Below, piece by piece: positions 9,352-18,109 of a DNA stretch of 64,000 bases. The stretch is taken from assembly GCF_010365865.1 (NCBI RefSeq), contig NZ_CP048020.1:2108001-2172000 (forward strand). Direction: 5' to 3'. Numbering within the stretch: the first letter of the stretch is position 1; the number at the start of each line of letters is the position of its first letter. This DNA is from Treponema vincentii (GTDB lineage Bacteria > Spirochaetota > Spirochaetia > Treponematales > Treponemataceae). Both the position numbers and the translations under genes were made by a program. A model generated the notes under the pieces. The model did not search any database. It saw nothing but the letters and a program-made list of their open reading frames with translations, and was not told where the DNA came from.

Positions 9352-10068
9352 TTACTTTTTGCCGGATGGTAGCTTTTCATACGTTACCGCGGGATCGTAC
9401 ATACCGTCGCGTTTTTCACCGCGGAGACTCGGGATTGTCAAAATAATACCGGGCTCAACCCAATCAGGGTTATTGGGGTCAGGCAATTTATTCTTGTTTG
9501 CTTCATACAGTTTTCGCCACAGATACGGATTGTCATAAATAGCCTTATCTTTCGCAATATTCCATAAACAATCCCGTTCGCCGCGCCATGTGCGGATACG
9601 GTATTGAGCCGGAAGGGTTGCAAACGAAGATTCATCACCCGTAACCACAGCAAGCGCATCCAAAACTTTTTTCGCACAGACAACCGCAACATCAAAGTCT
9701 TTATTCCCAAATGCGGTATTTCCTGCCTGTAAAGCTTCGGTTGCCGTCTTAAATGCCTCAGGGTATTTCTCTTCAGCCTTGTTATTCTTCGCCCATGTAT
9801 AGCGGGTACGTGCCCTATTCATTGCTTGTTCAGCTTCGACACGGGCGAGCATATACTGAATATAATCGGCTGATTTTTGGGCATTCTCTTCAGCGAGCCG
9901 TGAATACTCTATCGAAGCATCATAATCACCTTCACTATATGCCCGCCGCGCCAATTCGGAATAAGCTCGACTTTTTCGTTGATATTCATTATTATCATAG
10001 GATACGGCAAACAGTAACACAGCTCCTAATACAAAGAATACGGTACAGAGAATAGCTGTCTTTTTCAT
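9352..10068 (-). CDS. LysM-domain protein with TPR-like helical region
   Basis: 238 residues. An N-terminal membrane anchor or signal sequence (ILCTVFFVLGAVLLFAVS) is followed by an alpha-helical stretch resembling TPR or outer-surface repeats (about 30-150) and a C-terminal LysM module (about 165-220: RIRTWRGERDCLWNIAKDK ... WVEPGIILTIP). LysM binds peptidoglycan, so the protein probably sits on the periplasmic side of the inner membrane and tethers or scaffolds cell-wall components. Its start follows the stop of the lipoprotein gene by 3 bases, so the two are co-expressed. Similar pairs occur in other treponemes, function unassigned. Confidence 0.8.
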   Translation of the reverse strand: MKKTAILCTVFFVLGAVLLFAVSYDNNEYQRKSRAYSELARRAYSEGDYDASIEYSRLAEENAQKSADYIQYMLARVEAEQAMNRARTRYTWAKNNKAEEKYPEAFKTATEALQAGNTAFGNKDFDVAVVCAKKVLDALAVVTGDESSFATLPAQYRIRTWRGERDCLWNIAKDKAIYDNPYLWRKLYEANKNKLPDPNNPDWVEPGIILTIPSLRGEKRDGMYDPAVTYEKLPSGKK

Positions 10069-10071
10069 AGG

Positions 10072-11031
10072 TTACCTCCCGTTACCGGATGACGCTGCAT
10101 TGCCGGTATCTGTAGAACGCTGTAATTCATCAAGGTTAACCGGTTCTTCGGAAAAACCTTCCGCATTTTCCGGCAATGGCGCTTCGCGGTCGGCTTCTTT
10201 TGCAAGCTTGCTGCTGGCTTCCTGGCGAGCTTTTGCTCGTTCCATAGCGTCATTTGCTTGTGCACGTTTAACCTTCACCTTTTCATAGATATCGTTAAAC
10301 TCATCGGAAGCAGTCATATACCCTGTATATGCTTGTTCGTATTTCTTATTGCCGGCAGCGATTCCTGCTGCACGATAACGATTCACCGTTTTTGCATACG
10401 GATCTTTCATCGCCACGGCTGCTTTAACCGAATCGGCACGGGAACGCGCTTCATCTGCCTTCTTTTTTGCATCGTTCATCATCGAAGCAAAACCGGCTTC
10501 TTTTACCTTTTCATAGTAACCCAGTGCTTCCTCAGAGGTTTCAAAAGCTTTTGCCGGATCGGGCTCATAAAGACCGGGTATCTTTGCAGATAAATCCTGC
10601 GCTTTTTTATAGCTGTCTGCATCATAGGCCGCAAAGTTATTTTTATCGATCTTCGACTTTAACTCGGATATCTTCATTCGATTAGTCAAAGTACGATACT
10701 GATCAGTAGCTCTCTGAGCCTTTTCCTGTGCTTCAGCAAGGTTATTTGATTCATAACTCTTTCTTGCTTCAGCCGCCGTATCGTCGGCTGATTTAAACTG
10801 CGTAGGATAAGTCGTATCTGCTTTGACGTTAACCGCTTCAGCGCGAGCCTTTGCCATCTCATCCAGTAGACGAGCTGTCTTTACCTGTTCTTCGTTTTTC
10901 TCCGAGTCAGCAGGCTTTACCGATTCAGGTTTTTGCTCCGGCTTAGGTTTGTTAGATGCACATGCACCGAAACCGAATAATAGAACACAAACACCAAGAA
11001 TATAAAACAATGTTTTCAGTGTTTTATTCAT
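10072..11031 (-). CDS. Putative lipoprotein with repeated helical motifs
   Basis: 319 residues from ATG 11031, which sits 6 bases after GGAGG; a nearer ATG 12 bases upstream overlaps the Shine-Dalgarno sequence. The signal peptide ends in the lipobox LLFGFGACAS, so Cys becomes lipidated. The mature part is Lys/Glu/Ala-rich and almost wholly helical, with degenerate repeats such as KSADDTAAEARKSYESNNLAE and AKARQEASSKLAKEADRE, giving a coiled-coil appearance. First gene of a two-gene unit with the LysM protein, so they may act together at the periplasmic peptidoglycan. Molecular role not recognised. Confidence 0.8.
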   Translation of the reverse strand: MNKTLKTLFYILGVCVLLFGFGACASNKPKPEQKPESVKPADSEKNEEQVKTARLLDEMAKARAEAVNVKADTTYPTQFKSADDTAAEARKSYESNNLAEAQEKAQRATDQYRTLTNRMKISELKSKIDKNNFAAYDADSYKKAQDLSAKIPGLYEPDPAKAFETSEEALGYYEKVKEAGFASMMNDAKKKADEARSRADSVKAAVAMKDPYAKTVNRYRAAGIAAGNKKYEQAYTGYMTASDEFNDIYEKVKVKRAQANDAMERAKARQEASSKLAKEADREAPLPENAEGFSEEPVNLDELQRSTDTGNAASSGNGR

Positions 11032-11140
11032 TATAACCTCCATTTCTAAACGGATATTCAGACATTTAAAAAACTCATAGAGCTCTTAAAGAAGTTTGTC
11101 TAGTGCGAAAGCTTTTCGCATAGATAAATTACTATAGAAC

Positions 11141-11552
11141 TCAATCATGTTCAAGACACTGGCACTCAGGGCAAAGTCCAAAAAAATCAAAACGATGTGA
11201 ATCAATACGATAACCGCTAATCTCCGCAGCTTTTTGATCACAGTGTTCATCGGACGGCATAAAAGCATCTTCCACCTTGCCGCACCGTGTACAGATAACA
11301 TGATTATGCACACTCATATCCGCATCAAAATGAGCAAAGGTGCCGTCAACATTGATGACCTTAATCCGTTTCTGTTCGGCAAGAATATTCAAATTGCGAT
11401 ACACGGTTCCTTGACTCAGGATGTGGAAAATCCTTTCGCAGCTGATCATACAGCCATGCCGCCGTAGGATGCGTATTAGTAGAACTTAAAAGGTTGAACA
11501 GTGCTTCCCGCTGTTTTGAATGCTTGTATGACACAGCTTTTTTCATATACAA
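11141..11552 (-). pseudogene. Fur/PerR-family metalloregulator, split by a one-base frameshift
   Basis: Two overlapping frames reconstruct one regulator of about 136 residues. The N-terminal part (MKKAVSYKHSKQREALFNLL...AAWLYDQLRKDFPH) is the winged-helix start; the second frame continues LSQGTVYRNLNILAEQKRIKV with metal-binding HVICTRCGK and FGLCPECQ. An extra G at 11419-11420 (plus strand CTCAGG) separates them; deleting one base restores the expected DFPHLSQGTVYRNL. Fur-family repressors use iron, zinc or peroxide as signals and commonly control ferritin and oxidative-stress genes. This is either a real loss of function or a sequencing error; the remainder of the gene shows no other damage, which favours a recent event or an error. 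Confidence 0.85.
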
Positions 11553-11576
11553 CTCCTCACATCAAAGTATAGCGCC

Positions 11577-11603
11577 TAAAATTGATAATCAATATTACAA
11601 TTT
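11577..11603. promoter_or_regulatory. Candidate Fur/PerR operator upstream of the regulator gene
   Basis: ATTGATAATCAAT (11581-11593) is a 13-bp palindrome around a central A, inside AAAATTGATAATCAATATTACAATTTT-like AT-rich dyad sequence. It resembles Fur/PerR boxes (TTATAAT-type half sites) and lies 25-50 bases upstream of the regulator start, which would allow autoregulation. The site assignment rests on similarity by eye. Confidence 0.4.
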
Positions 11604-11703
11604 TAAAAGCGGTACTGTCAATATTCCGCGTATGATGAGTAATTATCTCCATTTTTCAAGCCAAAAATCTCCGAAAGTCATATAAGGATTGTAGGAGAAG
11701 TAA

Positions 11704-12522
11704 ATGACACAAAAACCTTTTGAAGACTTAACTATTTCCGATGATTTCATGTTCTGCAAGGTTATGGAGTATGCGCCTATCTGTAAAGAATTTCTTGAGA
11801 TTCTGTTTAGTGTTAAAATTGAGAAAATAACCTATCTATCGCCTCAGAATACCGTTACAACTAATTCCGAAGCAAAAACCGTTCGGCTAGACGTGCTGGT
11901 AAAAGACAAAGCGGGTACATCTTACGACATTGAGATGCAAGTTGGGAATGAATACAACATACCGAAACGGATGCGGTATTATCAGTCTGTGCTGGATGTC
12001 GCCTTTTTAGATAAAGGCTATTCTTATAAAGCGTTAAACGATAGCTTTATTATCTTTATTTGCCTATTTGATCCTATCGGTAGTAACAAAGCAATCTACA
12101 CCTTTGAAAATATCTGTATTGAGGATAAAAGCGTCCCCTTACAAGATGGAACTAAAAAGATTATACTGAATGCGGGTGCATTTAAAGAAACAGGTAATGA
12201 AGAATTACGAGGTTTTTTACAGTACGTAAAAACAGGGAAAGTAACGACAGCATATACAGGGAGGATAGAACAGATGATACAGGCAGTAAAACGCAATGAG
12301 CAGCTGAGGAAAGAATACCACATATTACCCGCAGCACTGATGGATGCCTTTGATGAAGGCGAGGCACGAGGGAAATCGATTGGTCTTGCCGAAGGAGAAA
12401 TACGCGGTTCTCGCCGGAAAGCGTTCGAGACGGCTCGATTGATGAAGCAAGCCGATTGTGACATATCATTTATCGAAAAAATGACCGGATTGAGTAAAGA
12501 AGATATCGAAGCTATCAACTAA
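11704..12522 (+). CDS. Rpn/YhgA-like PD-(D/E)XK nuclease family protein
   Basis: 272 residues. The start PFEDLTISDDFMFCKVM is typical of the PD-(D/E)XK nuclease family transposase/Rpn group. The nuclease core is visible as RLDVLVKDKAGTSYDIEMQ around residues 60-80 (D...D-x-E-x-Q), followed by the IPKRMRYYQSVLD helix. The C-terminal region has a glycine- and glutamate-rich segment (EGEARGKSIGLAEGEIRG) and a short helical end. Rpn proteins can promote recombination and some behave as variable defence genes; they are numerous in treponemes and are often spread without terminal repeats. Stand-alone gene, RBS AGGAG 6 bases before the ATG. Confidence 0.85.
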   Translation: MTQKPFEDLTISDDFMFCKVMEYAPICKEFLEILFSVKIEKITYLSPQNTVTTNSEAKTVRLDVLVKDKAGTSYDIEMQVGNEYNIPKRMRYYQSVLDVAFLDKGYSYKALNDSFIIFICLFDPIGSNKAIYTFENICIEDKSVPLQDGTKKIILNAGAFKETGNEELRGFLQYVKTGKVTTAYTGRIEQMIQAVKRNEQLRKEYHILPAALMDAFDEGEARGKSIGLAEGEIRGSRRKAFETARLMKQADCDISFIEKMTGLSKEDIEAIN

Positions 12523-12586
12523 TTTACACCATTTGTGTACATCCCTCTTTTAGCACATAGAGCAGATAGTTAATACCGACGAAAAA

Positions 12587-13270
12587 TCATAGTCCGGCAG
12601 AAAAATATGAAGATTGTCTTTTTCCCGACATACACGGATGCATATCGGGAAAAAGACATTGAAAGTAGAGTGCTTTTAATTTTTTTACTTCGGTAGTCGG
12701 TTCAAATGCATGTGCATGTAAAAATTCCACCGATTTGGGGATTTCCACTTCTTTGATGTTGTTCTTCAAAAAAGCATACATATTGATTTTCTTCACCGAT
12801 GCAGGGATCTTGACTGCCGTCAGCTCATTCTTGTAGAAGGATGAAGTATCAATCAGCTCAAGGGTTGCAGGCAAGTTGAGTTCCGTCAACGCATTTAATG
12901 CAAAGGCACTCGGCTCAATCTTTGTTTCCTTACCGCCGAAGGTAACTTCTTTAAGACCGTTCCGGTAAAAAGCAAAGCCTTCGATATCCTTCAACGCGCT
13001 CGGCAGTTTAACCGAAGTTAATTTACACACACCGAACGCATCATAGCCGATGCTCTCTACCGTGTCGGGGATAACAACGGAGGTTAAGCCCCTGCGGTAA
13101 AATGCATTGTCGCCAATCCGCGTAATAGGAGTTCCGTCCGGAGCAACCGCAGGGATAGTCAAATCGGTAAGCCCTTGCGTTTTTACCTTATCCTTTCCCT
13201 TCTGCGTCATGCCCTTTAATTCGGCGCCTTTAAAAATAAAATCATCATTTTCCCATACATTTTCACTCAT
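12587..13270 (-). CDS. Leucine-rich-repeat (BspA type) protein
   Basis: 227 residues made of about six LRR_5 repeats of roughly 23 residues (FYRRGLTSVVIPDTVESIG, FGVCKLTSVKLPSALKDIE, FYRNGLKEVTF and so on). No signal peptide is visible, unlike most surface BspA-type proteins, so it may be cytoplasmic. It follows hgdB by 12 bases and looks co-transcribed with the glutamate cluster. The last 20 or so residues (CLFPDMHPCMSGKRQSS) are encoded by a dispersed hairpin repeat at 12615-12658, so the natural C-terminus was probably replaced when the repeat landed here. Confidence 0.85.
   Translation of the reverse strand: MSENVWENDDFIFKGAELKGMTQKGKDKVKTQGLTDLTIPAVAPDGTPITRIGDNAFYRRGLTSVVIPDTVESIGYDAFGVCKLTSVKLPSALKDIEGFAFYRNGLKEVTFGGKETKIEPSAFALNALTELNLPATLELIDTSSFYKNELTAVKIPASVKKINMYAFLKNNIKEVEIPKSVEFLHAHAFEPTTEVKKLKALYFQCLFPDMHPCMSGKRQSSYFSAGL
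12615..12658. repeat. Hairpin with CATACACGGATG loop, copy inside a gene end
   Basis: 14-bp perfect inverted repeat TGTCTTTTTCCCGA (12615-12628) / TCGGGAAAAAGACA (12645-12658) around the 16-base loop CATACACGGATGCATA. The hairpin at 6931-6962 has virtually the same loop but a different stem (GTCAAAAA), so loop sequence and pairing are retained while stem sequence changes. Confidence 0.8.
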
Positions 13271-13282
13271 ACTGCTACCCCC

Positions 13283-14431
13283 TTACATCCGATTGAGCTG
13301 TACAATCTCGTTGAATGTTTCGAGCTGTGTTTTTACCTGCCCGAAGTCCGACATCTGCTGATCATAACCGACTTTAATCAACGGGATTTTTGCTTCACTG
13401 AATGCCTGCTTGAGCGAAGGATATTCCATCTCTTCCGTATCATCAAAGTTGAGCATAAAGAGGAGGCATCCGTCAGCCTTGTTGTCCTTTGCCAGCTTCA
13501 CCACATACGCAGGGCGCTTTGTCAAATCAGGATCATAGAGCAACGGATCCTCATCCATACGGGCAAATTGATCGGCAAGTGCCAGCATCGGATCATCGAT
13601 GGAAAGATCGATATCAACCTTCAATGCACGGGATTCATGCGCAACGTCATCGGCAACAACACAGACCTTGTAGGAATCTAAGATATCCAGCAAGCCGGGG
13701 TTATCGGTAATAACACCGCTGGTAACAACCCGAACACCGTCCCATTTTTCTTCCGGCAAGGCTTCGAGCAAGGCGTTCAGCTTTTTGAGCAGTTCGGTGT
13801 GTTCGTCTTTCAGCATAAAGTATGAGCTTTTCAGCACATAGCAGCGATCGGAAGCCTTTATGCTCTGCGGATGAGCCGCGGCGAGCTTGATAAACCGGCG
13901 CTTTTCAGCCCTGTTTTCGTTATACACTTTGAACGCTTTCTTTAAGTTCTCATCGGTTACTTTAACGCCGCAGATTTTTTCCAGCTCTTCCTTTGCCTTG
14001 GTAAAGATACGCGCATTGTACTTCTTGCCGAAGTCCTCTTTGCGGTGCTGACCGTGATTGATAAAGATCATCGGGATTTTCCGTCCGGCGCTCACCTTGT
14101 AGTTCTGAGAGAGCGGACGAAGCGTATCATCCAGCGTTGTCAGCATTGAAGCGGAAAGCCCGTCGAGGGTACCGTCCAAGGCCATTTCCAAACAGCGCAA
14201 TGCCAGCGAGTAATAGAATGTCGGGAAGTATTCCTTTGCCCGCTCGATGGGGCCTTGACCGCCCCATACGCCGAACGGTGCGATACCTGCCGCATAGACA
14301 ATCTCTTCGGGCGCATAGTACGGGAAAATACCGACGGCTTTTTTCCCTGCTGCAAGGTATTTATCCAGCTGCTTCCGCGGATTGTTTGCCAAATATTTAA
14401 ATTGTTCCAATAATTCTTTGATTGTTTCCAT
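13283..14431 (-). CDS. hgdB: (R)-2-hydroxyglutaryl-CoA dehydratase, beta subunit
   Basis: 382 residues from ATG 14431, which has GGAGGACAGT directly upstream; longer frames would start inside hgdA. The protein belongs to the HgdB/FldC dehydratase family (opening ...KKAVGIFPYYAPEEIVYAAG, then GGQGPIERAKEYFPTFYYS). With HgdA it forms the iron-sulphur component that removes water from (R)-2-hydroxyglutaryl-CoA to give glutaconyl-CoA through a ketyl radical. Conserved cysteines occur in RCLEMALDG and KICGVKV. It lies 11 bases after hgdA and needs the activator HgdC encoded just upstream. Product is oxygen-sensitive, fitting a strict anaerobe. Confidence 0.92.
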   Translation of the reverse strand: METIKELLEQFKYLANNPRKQLDKYLAAGKKAVGIFPYYAPEEIVYAAGIAPFGVWGGQGPIERAKEYFPTFYYSLALRCLEMALDGTLDGLSASMLTTLDDTLRPLSQNYKVSAGRKIPMIFINHGQHRKEDFGKKYNARIFTKAKEELEKICGVKVTDENLKKAFKVYNENRAEKRRFIKLAAAHPQSIKASDRCYVLKSSYFMLKDEHTELLKKLNALLEALPEEKWDGVRVVTSGVITDNPGLLDILDSYKVCVVADDVAHESRALKVDIDLSIDDPMLALADQFARMDEDPLLYDPDLTKRPAYVVKLAKDNKADGCLLFMLNFDDTEEMEYPSLKQAFSEAKIPLIKVGYDQQMSDFGQVKTQLETFNEIVQLNRM

Positions 14432-14442
14432 ACTGTCCTCCC

Positions 14443-15768
14443 CTACTCCAACGTCGGCTTCGACCAATCGGTCTCTTTGGTGTTTTTAAAGTTGGTATAG
14501 ACGTCCTCGCCCTTCGCCTGTTTCTCCTGCTTGCGCTCGTCCATAATTTCTACCAAGCCCTGTACACGTGTTTTATACTGTTCCGTAGAGAAGTTGCGTT
14601 CGTCAGCCTGATCGCCGTCGAAGTGGACGACCGGAATACCGAGGTCTTCTTTCCAGCGCCGCTCGATTTCGGGCATTGCGCCGCTCCACGGTTTACAGCT
14701 GCGGTTGTAGTTGACTAAAGCGCCGCTGATACCGTTTTCTTTTGCCATGGTTTCGCGCCATTCAACACCGGTTTCGATACAGACGGAACACGGTGCCTTG
14801 CAGTACGCGGCGGCCATTTCACGGATATTTGAATATCGGAAGCCGAATGCCGGAGCATATACGACAGCGGTTACGTTAACGCCGCTATCTTTTAAGGGGT
14901 CAAACAAGGGACGGAGCGCCGGCCAGCACGGAATGCCTTCAAACAAGATACGGTGCTCTTCGGGATATTCCCATGTAGAGGTATTCTCTTTTACCGATTG
15001 TTCAAATTCCTGTGCCAACAGTTCAAAACCGACAGCGGCGTCTTCCTCACAGCGGGCGGCGACAATGTCTGCCATGTGGTTAAACAGGTCAAACCCGCTT
15101 AACGGAGACGGCTTATATGACATAAACGAACAAGCTTTCAGCCATGCCGCGGCGGTTCTGTTTGCACGCGCACAGGCATCCTCAAATTTCTTTTCATCGA
15201 ATTTTTTACCGGTCAATTGCTCCAGCTGCTTGATGGCATAATCAAACTGCCCGAGCAAATAGTCCACTTTTTCTTCGGGGACATCCACCGTATTGGAGAA
15301 TGGAATGTCGACCATGATGAGCGGAATATTATGCATACGCGCAATATTTTCGTACCACTTTGTCATCATATTGCAGATATTATTACAGCACAGCAAAAAA
15401 TCCGGCTGCGGCATTCTGCGTGAATCGGTCGGTTCTCCTGCGGCATACGCAAGACTGATGCGAGCATACCCGCAAATATCATTATCGTAGCCCATATCCT
15501 CCGCGGCTTGGCAGAGACGTAAGCCGTCTTTCTTTGCAGCCGTCGACGCCGCGTGGTTTTCGGGATAAACAACGTTAAGATCAAAAGCTTTCGCTAATTC
15601 AATTGGAAATTTAGAAGAACTCCATCCGACTAATTCACCGCGCCGTTTTGCTTCCCACGCATTCGCATAGACCTTATCTACGACATCGCGTAACAGAGCT
15701 GCTGCGGGCTTATGCCCTTCAATCGGCCGTGGCGTTTTGTTGGGTAACTTTTCCATTTTTTGAGCCAT
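14443..15768 (-). CDS. hgdA: (R)-2-hydroxyglutaryl-CoA dehydratase, alpha subunit
   Basis: 441 residues, close to the length of the Acidaminococcus enzyme. Cysteine-rich sequences DNDICGYARISLAYAAG and LLCCNNICNMMTKWYENIA (residues about 100-145) match the cluster-binding region of the dehydratase alpha subunit; SFMSYKPSPLSGFD and CKPWSGAMPEIERRW are further family features. Forms the HgdAB heterodimer. Starts with ATG after GAGGAAAC. The 109 bases between hgdC and hgdA contain an 8-bp stem ATCTTCCA/TGGAAGAT (15795-15830) with no U run; it may be a processing or attenuation signal. Confidence 0.95.
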   Translation of the reverse strand: MAQKMEKLPNKTPRPIEGHKPAAALLRDVVDKVYANAWEAKRRGELVGWSSSKFPIELAKAFDLNVVYPENHAASTAAKKDGLRLCQAAEDMGYDNDICGYARISLAYAAGEPTDSRRMPQPDFLLCCNNICNMMTKWYENIARMHNIPLIMVDIPFSNTVDVPEEKVDYLLGQFDYAIKQLEQLTGKKFDEKKFEDACARANRTAAAWLKACSFMSYKPSPLSGFDLFNHMADIVAARCEEDAAVGFELLAQEFEQSVKENTSTWEYPEEHRILFEGIPCWPALRPLFDPLKDSGVNVTAVVYAPAFGFRYSNIREMAAAYCKAPCSVCIETGVEWRETMAKENGISGALVNYNRSCKPWSGAMPEIERRWKEDLGIPVVHFDGDQADERNFSTEQYKTRVQGLVEIMDERKQEKQAKGEDVYTNFKNTKETDWSKPTLE

Positions 15769-15877
15769 TTGTTTCCTCCTCGTATCTCTCGGTCATCTTC
15801 CATAAAACCGGAAAAGGCATTGTGGAAGATACCGCGTAGACCGGCGCCGACCTTGCATTTACCGGCGTCGACCGTAC

Positions 15878-16672
15878 TTATTTTGCTGCCTGCGCACACT
15901 TTTGATATGCAAACAGGGCGGCTCCAATTGCACCATTTAACTGGCAGTACTCACTCGTGTGAATTTTAAATCCTATATTTCTTTCTAATGCCCGAACCAT
16001 TCCCTTATTCAGGGCAACTCCTCCGGTCATGACAACATCATCCTGAATGCCAACACGCTTGGCCAAACTACCGACACGGCTGGCAATCGCCGTATGGATT
16101 CCTTTTACGATATCGGGAATTTTTGCACCACTTGCCAGCTGAGAGATAACCTCCGATTCGGCAAAGACGGTGCAGGTAGAGCTGATGGTCAGTTCTTTGG
16201 TGGACTGTTCATCAAGCTTTTCCAGGTCTTCCAAATTGATTTCCAGAACCTTTGCGATAACATCGAGAAAGCGTCCGGTACCGGCAGCACACTTATCGTT
16301 CATAACAAAGTTTTCGAGCATACCGTTATCGCTGAGCTTTAACGCCTTTGAATCCTGCCCGCCAATATCGATAATAGTACGAACACGCGGGAACAAGAAA
16401 TAAGCGCCTTTTGCATGACAGGACAATTCGGACATCTGTGCCGGGACTTCCTTTAACGAATTACGCCCATAACCGGTTGCAATAGCTCCGTCAAGCTGTT
16501 CTATCGAGGTAAAACCGACTTGATCCAATGCGCCTTTCATAACCCGCGCGGGCCCGCTGGTACCCGTTCCAACCGGAACAACCGCCGTTGCAACGATATC
16601 CTTTCCATCCTTGATAATAACACATTTGGAAGCTGTAGAACCGACGTCCACGCCCATTGTAAATATACTCAT
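15878..16672 (-). CDS. hgdC: 2-hydroxyglutaryl-CoA dehydratase activator (ATPase, component A)
   Basis: 264 residues of the BadF/BadG/HgdC ASKHA ATPase family. The phosphate-binding start MGVDVGSTASKCVI is present. The two cysteines that hold the [4Fe-4S] cluster between subunits of the dimer are in NDKCAAGTGRF (about residue 129) and SSTCTVFAES (about residue 168). HgdC injects one electron at low potential into HgdAB, driven by ATP hydrolysis. Its gene precedes hgdA and hgdB, the same order as in Acidaminococcus fermentans. A CCTCTAAAAAC-type hairpin lies directly upstream. Confidence 0.96.
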   Translation of the reverse strand: MSIFTMGVDVGSTASKCVIIKDGKDIVATAVVPVGTGTSGPARVMKGALDQVGFTSIEQLDGAIATGYGRNSLKEVPAQMSELSCHAKGAYFLFPRVRTIIDIGGQDSKALKLSDNGMLENFVMNDKCAAGTGRFLDVIAKVLEINLEDLEKLDEQSTKELTISSTCTVFAESEVISQLASGAKIPDIVKGIHTAIASRVGSLAKRVGIQDDVVMTGGVALNKGMVRALERNIGFKIHTSEYCQLNGAIGAALFAYQKCAQAAK

Positions 16673-16707
16673 AACGATATACCCGCTCTCTTGCCGATTA
16701 AATCTAA

Positions 16708-16745
16708 GGGAAACCTCTAAAAACGGAAGTTTTTAGAGATTCCCT
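16708..16745. repeat. CCTCTAAAAAC-type hairpin between gltS and hgdC
   Basis: CTCTAAAAAC (16715-16724) / GTTTTTAGAG (16729-16738) with a 4-base loop, extended by GGGAA...TTCCC. It starts 6 bases after the stop codon of the GltS gene on the minus strand. It has the geometry of an intrinsic terminator without a clean U run; as a member of a dispersed family it may also be a mobile palindrome. Confidence 0.7.
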
Positions 16746-16750
16746 ACATA

Positions 16751-18001
16751 TTAAAGACCAAGCATGTGCTTTGCCAAATCCAAGAATTTCGTGATAATAA
16801 TAGCATTGGTAATATTACTGATAAAACCGCCGATGACCGGCACGACAAAGAATGCCAACTTGGAATAGCGGTACTTGCGGCAGACCGTCTGCATCGTCGT
16901 CATCGAAACAGGCACTGCACCCAAGCCGAACCCGATGTGACCAACTGCCATAACCGCCGCATCATAGTTCCTCCCCAAGAGGTTAAACGTAAGGAAGTAA
17001 CAGAACACAACAATCAGCACAACTTGCACCAGTAGCAATACAATCAATGCGGTGCCTAAGCCTGCAAGCTGCCAGAGTTTCATAGAAATAATGGACATCG
17101 ATACGAATAGAGCCAGCGAGAATTCACCGACGATATCGAAAGCTTCATAGAGTACGCTGTGTTTTGCCGGATTAGTTTTTGAAGTCAGATCAAGCAAAAG
17201 GCGTGTCGCAATTCCTCCAAACATGCAGCATACGTGAATCGGAAAGTTGATTTTGAAATACTTCAATATTAAAAACAGCACTTGCCCGACTCCGCATGCA
17301 ATACAGAGCATAAACACCGCTTGCAGCATATTGTATTTGTCGACTAAAGCACCCGCTGTTCCGCCGGAACCTTCCGCCTTTAATTCCGCAGCTTCTTCCT
17401 TACCGTCCAGTTCGGGATTTTCGAGGTGAAAGCGCTTAACCATAAAGTTGCCGAACGGCTCACCGATGATACAACCTGAAATCAAACCGAAGGTTGCCGC
17501 TGCAATCGCTACTTCCATAGCCGCGGTTGCGCCCGCCTCTACGGCAATGGGCGCAAACGAAGCGGCATTTCCATGTCCGCCGGTCATCGGGATACTGCCC
17601 GTCATCATAGAGATGAGGGGACTGATATGGAAAAGGCTACCGACGGAGATAGCGGCAGCATTTTGCAACGCTGCAAGCAAGGCAGCCAGTACGGTAAAAA
17701 TAATCACCAGCTTACCGCCTTTTTTCAGCAGCGCCAAACTTGCAGCAGCGCCGCTTGCAGCAAAGAATAAACAATAGAACAGTTGATTGACCGTTTTATA
17801 ATCAAAATTCAATTCAAAAATATTGAGCGAATAGAGCAATAGCGAGAGGAGCGCAAACAAGGTGCCACCCACAACGGAAGCGGGTAAACAATATTTTTTG
17901 AGAACCGGAATTTTATTACGTAGAAACTCTCCCACATAAATTGCGATAACCGCAACCATGAGTGTTTCGAACATGCCCAATTTTAAAACAATTCTTTCCA
18001 T
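16751..18001 (-). CDS. gltS: Sodium/glutamate symporter, GltS family (paralogue 2)
   Basis: 416-residue membrane protein with about ten to twelve hydrophobic helices. The family motif region MTGSIPMTGGHGNAASFAP and the second repeat copy NLLGRNYDAAVMAVGHIGFGLGA are clear. GltS imports glutamate with sodium, so it would feed the fermentation pathway and use the sodium gradient made by the decarboxylase next door. A paralogue (24219-25427) lies in the same cluster; the two share the motifs but differ through most of the sequence. Located between gcdA and hgdC, flanked on both sides by CCTCTAAAAAC hairpins. Confidence 0.93.
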   Translation of the reverse strand: MERIVLKLGMFETLMVAVIAIYVGEFLRNKIPVLKKYCLPASVVGGTLFALLSLLLYSLNIFELNFDYKTVNQLFYCLFFAASGAAASLALLKKGGKLVIIFTVLAALLAALQNAAAISVGSLFHISPLISMMTGSIPMTGGHGNAASFAPIAVEAGATAAMEVAIAAATFGLISGCIIGEPFGNFMVKRFHLENPELDGKEEAAELKAEGSGGTAGALVDKYNMLQAVFMLCIACGVGQVLFLILKYFKINFPIHVCCMFGGIATRLLLDLTSKTNPAKHSVLYEAFDIVGEFSLALFVSMSIISMKLWQLAGLGTALIVLLLVQVVLIVVFCYFLTFNLLGRNYDAAVMAVGHIGFGLGAVPVSMTTMQTVCRKYRYSKLAFFVVPVIGGFISNITNAIIITKFLDLAKHMLGL

Positions 18002-18060
18002 AACTCGATAACTCCTGATAATGAATATTTTTTTGCGTAACCATCACGAGAATTACAATA

Positions 18061-18097
18061 GGGAACCTCTAAAACCTAAGGTTTTTAGAGGCTCCCC
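18061..18097. repeat. CCTCTAAAAAC-type hairpin after gcdA
   Basis: GGGAACCTCTAAAACC / GGTTTTTAGAGGCTCCC pairing around a 3-base loop with one bulged base, 13 bases after the gcdA stop. Same family as the hairpins at 16708, 24153, 56903 and 57009. Confidence 0.7.
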
Positions 18098-18109
18098 GTA
18101 AGATTCTTT

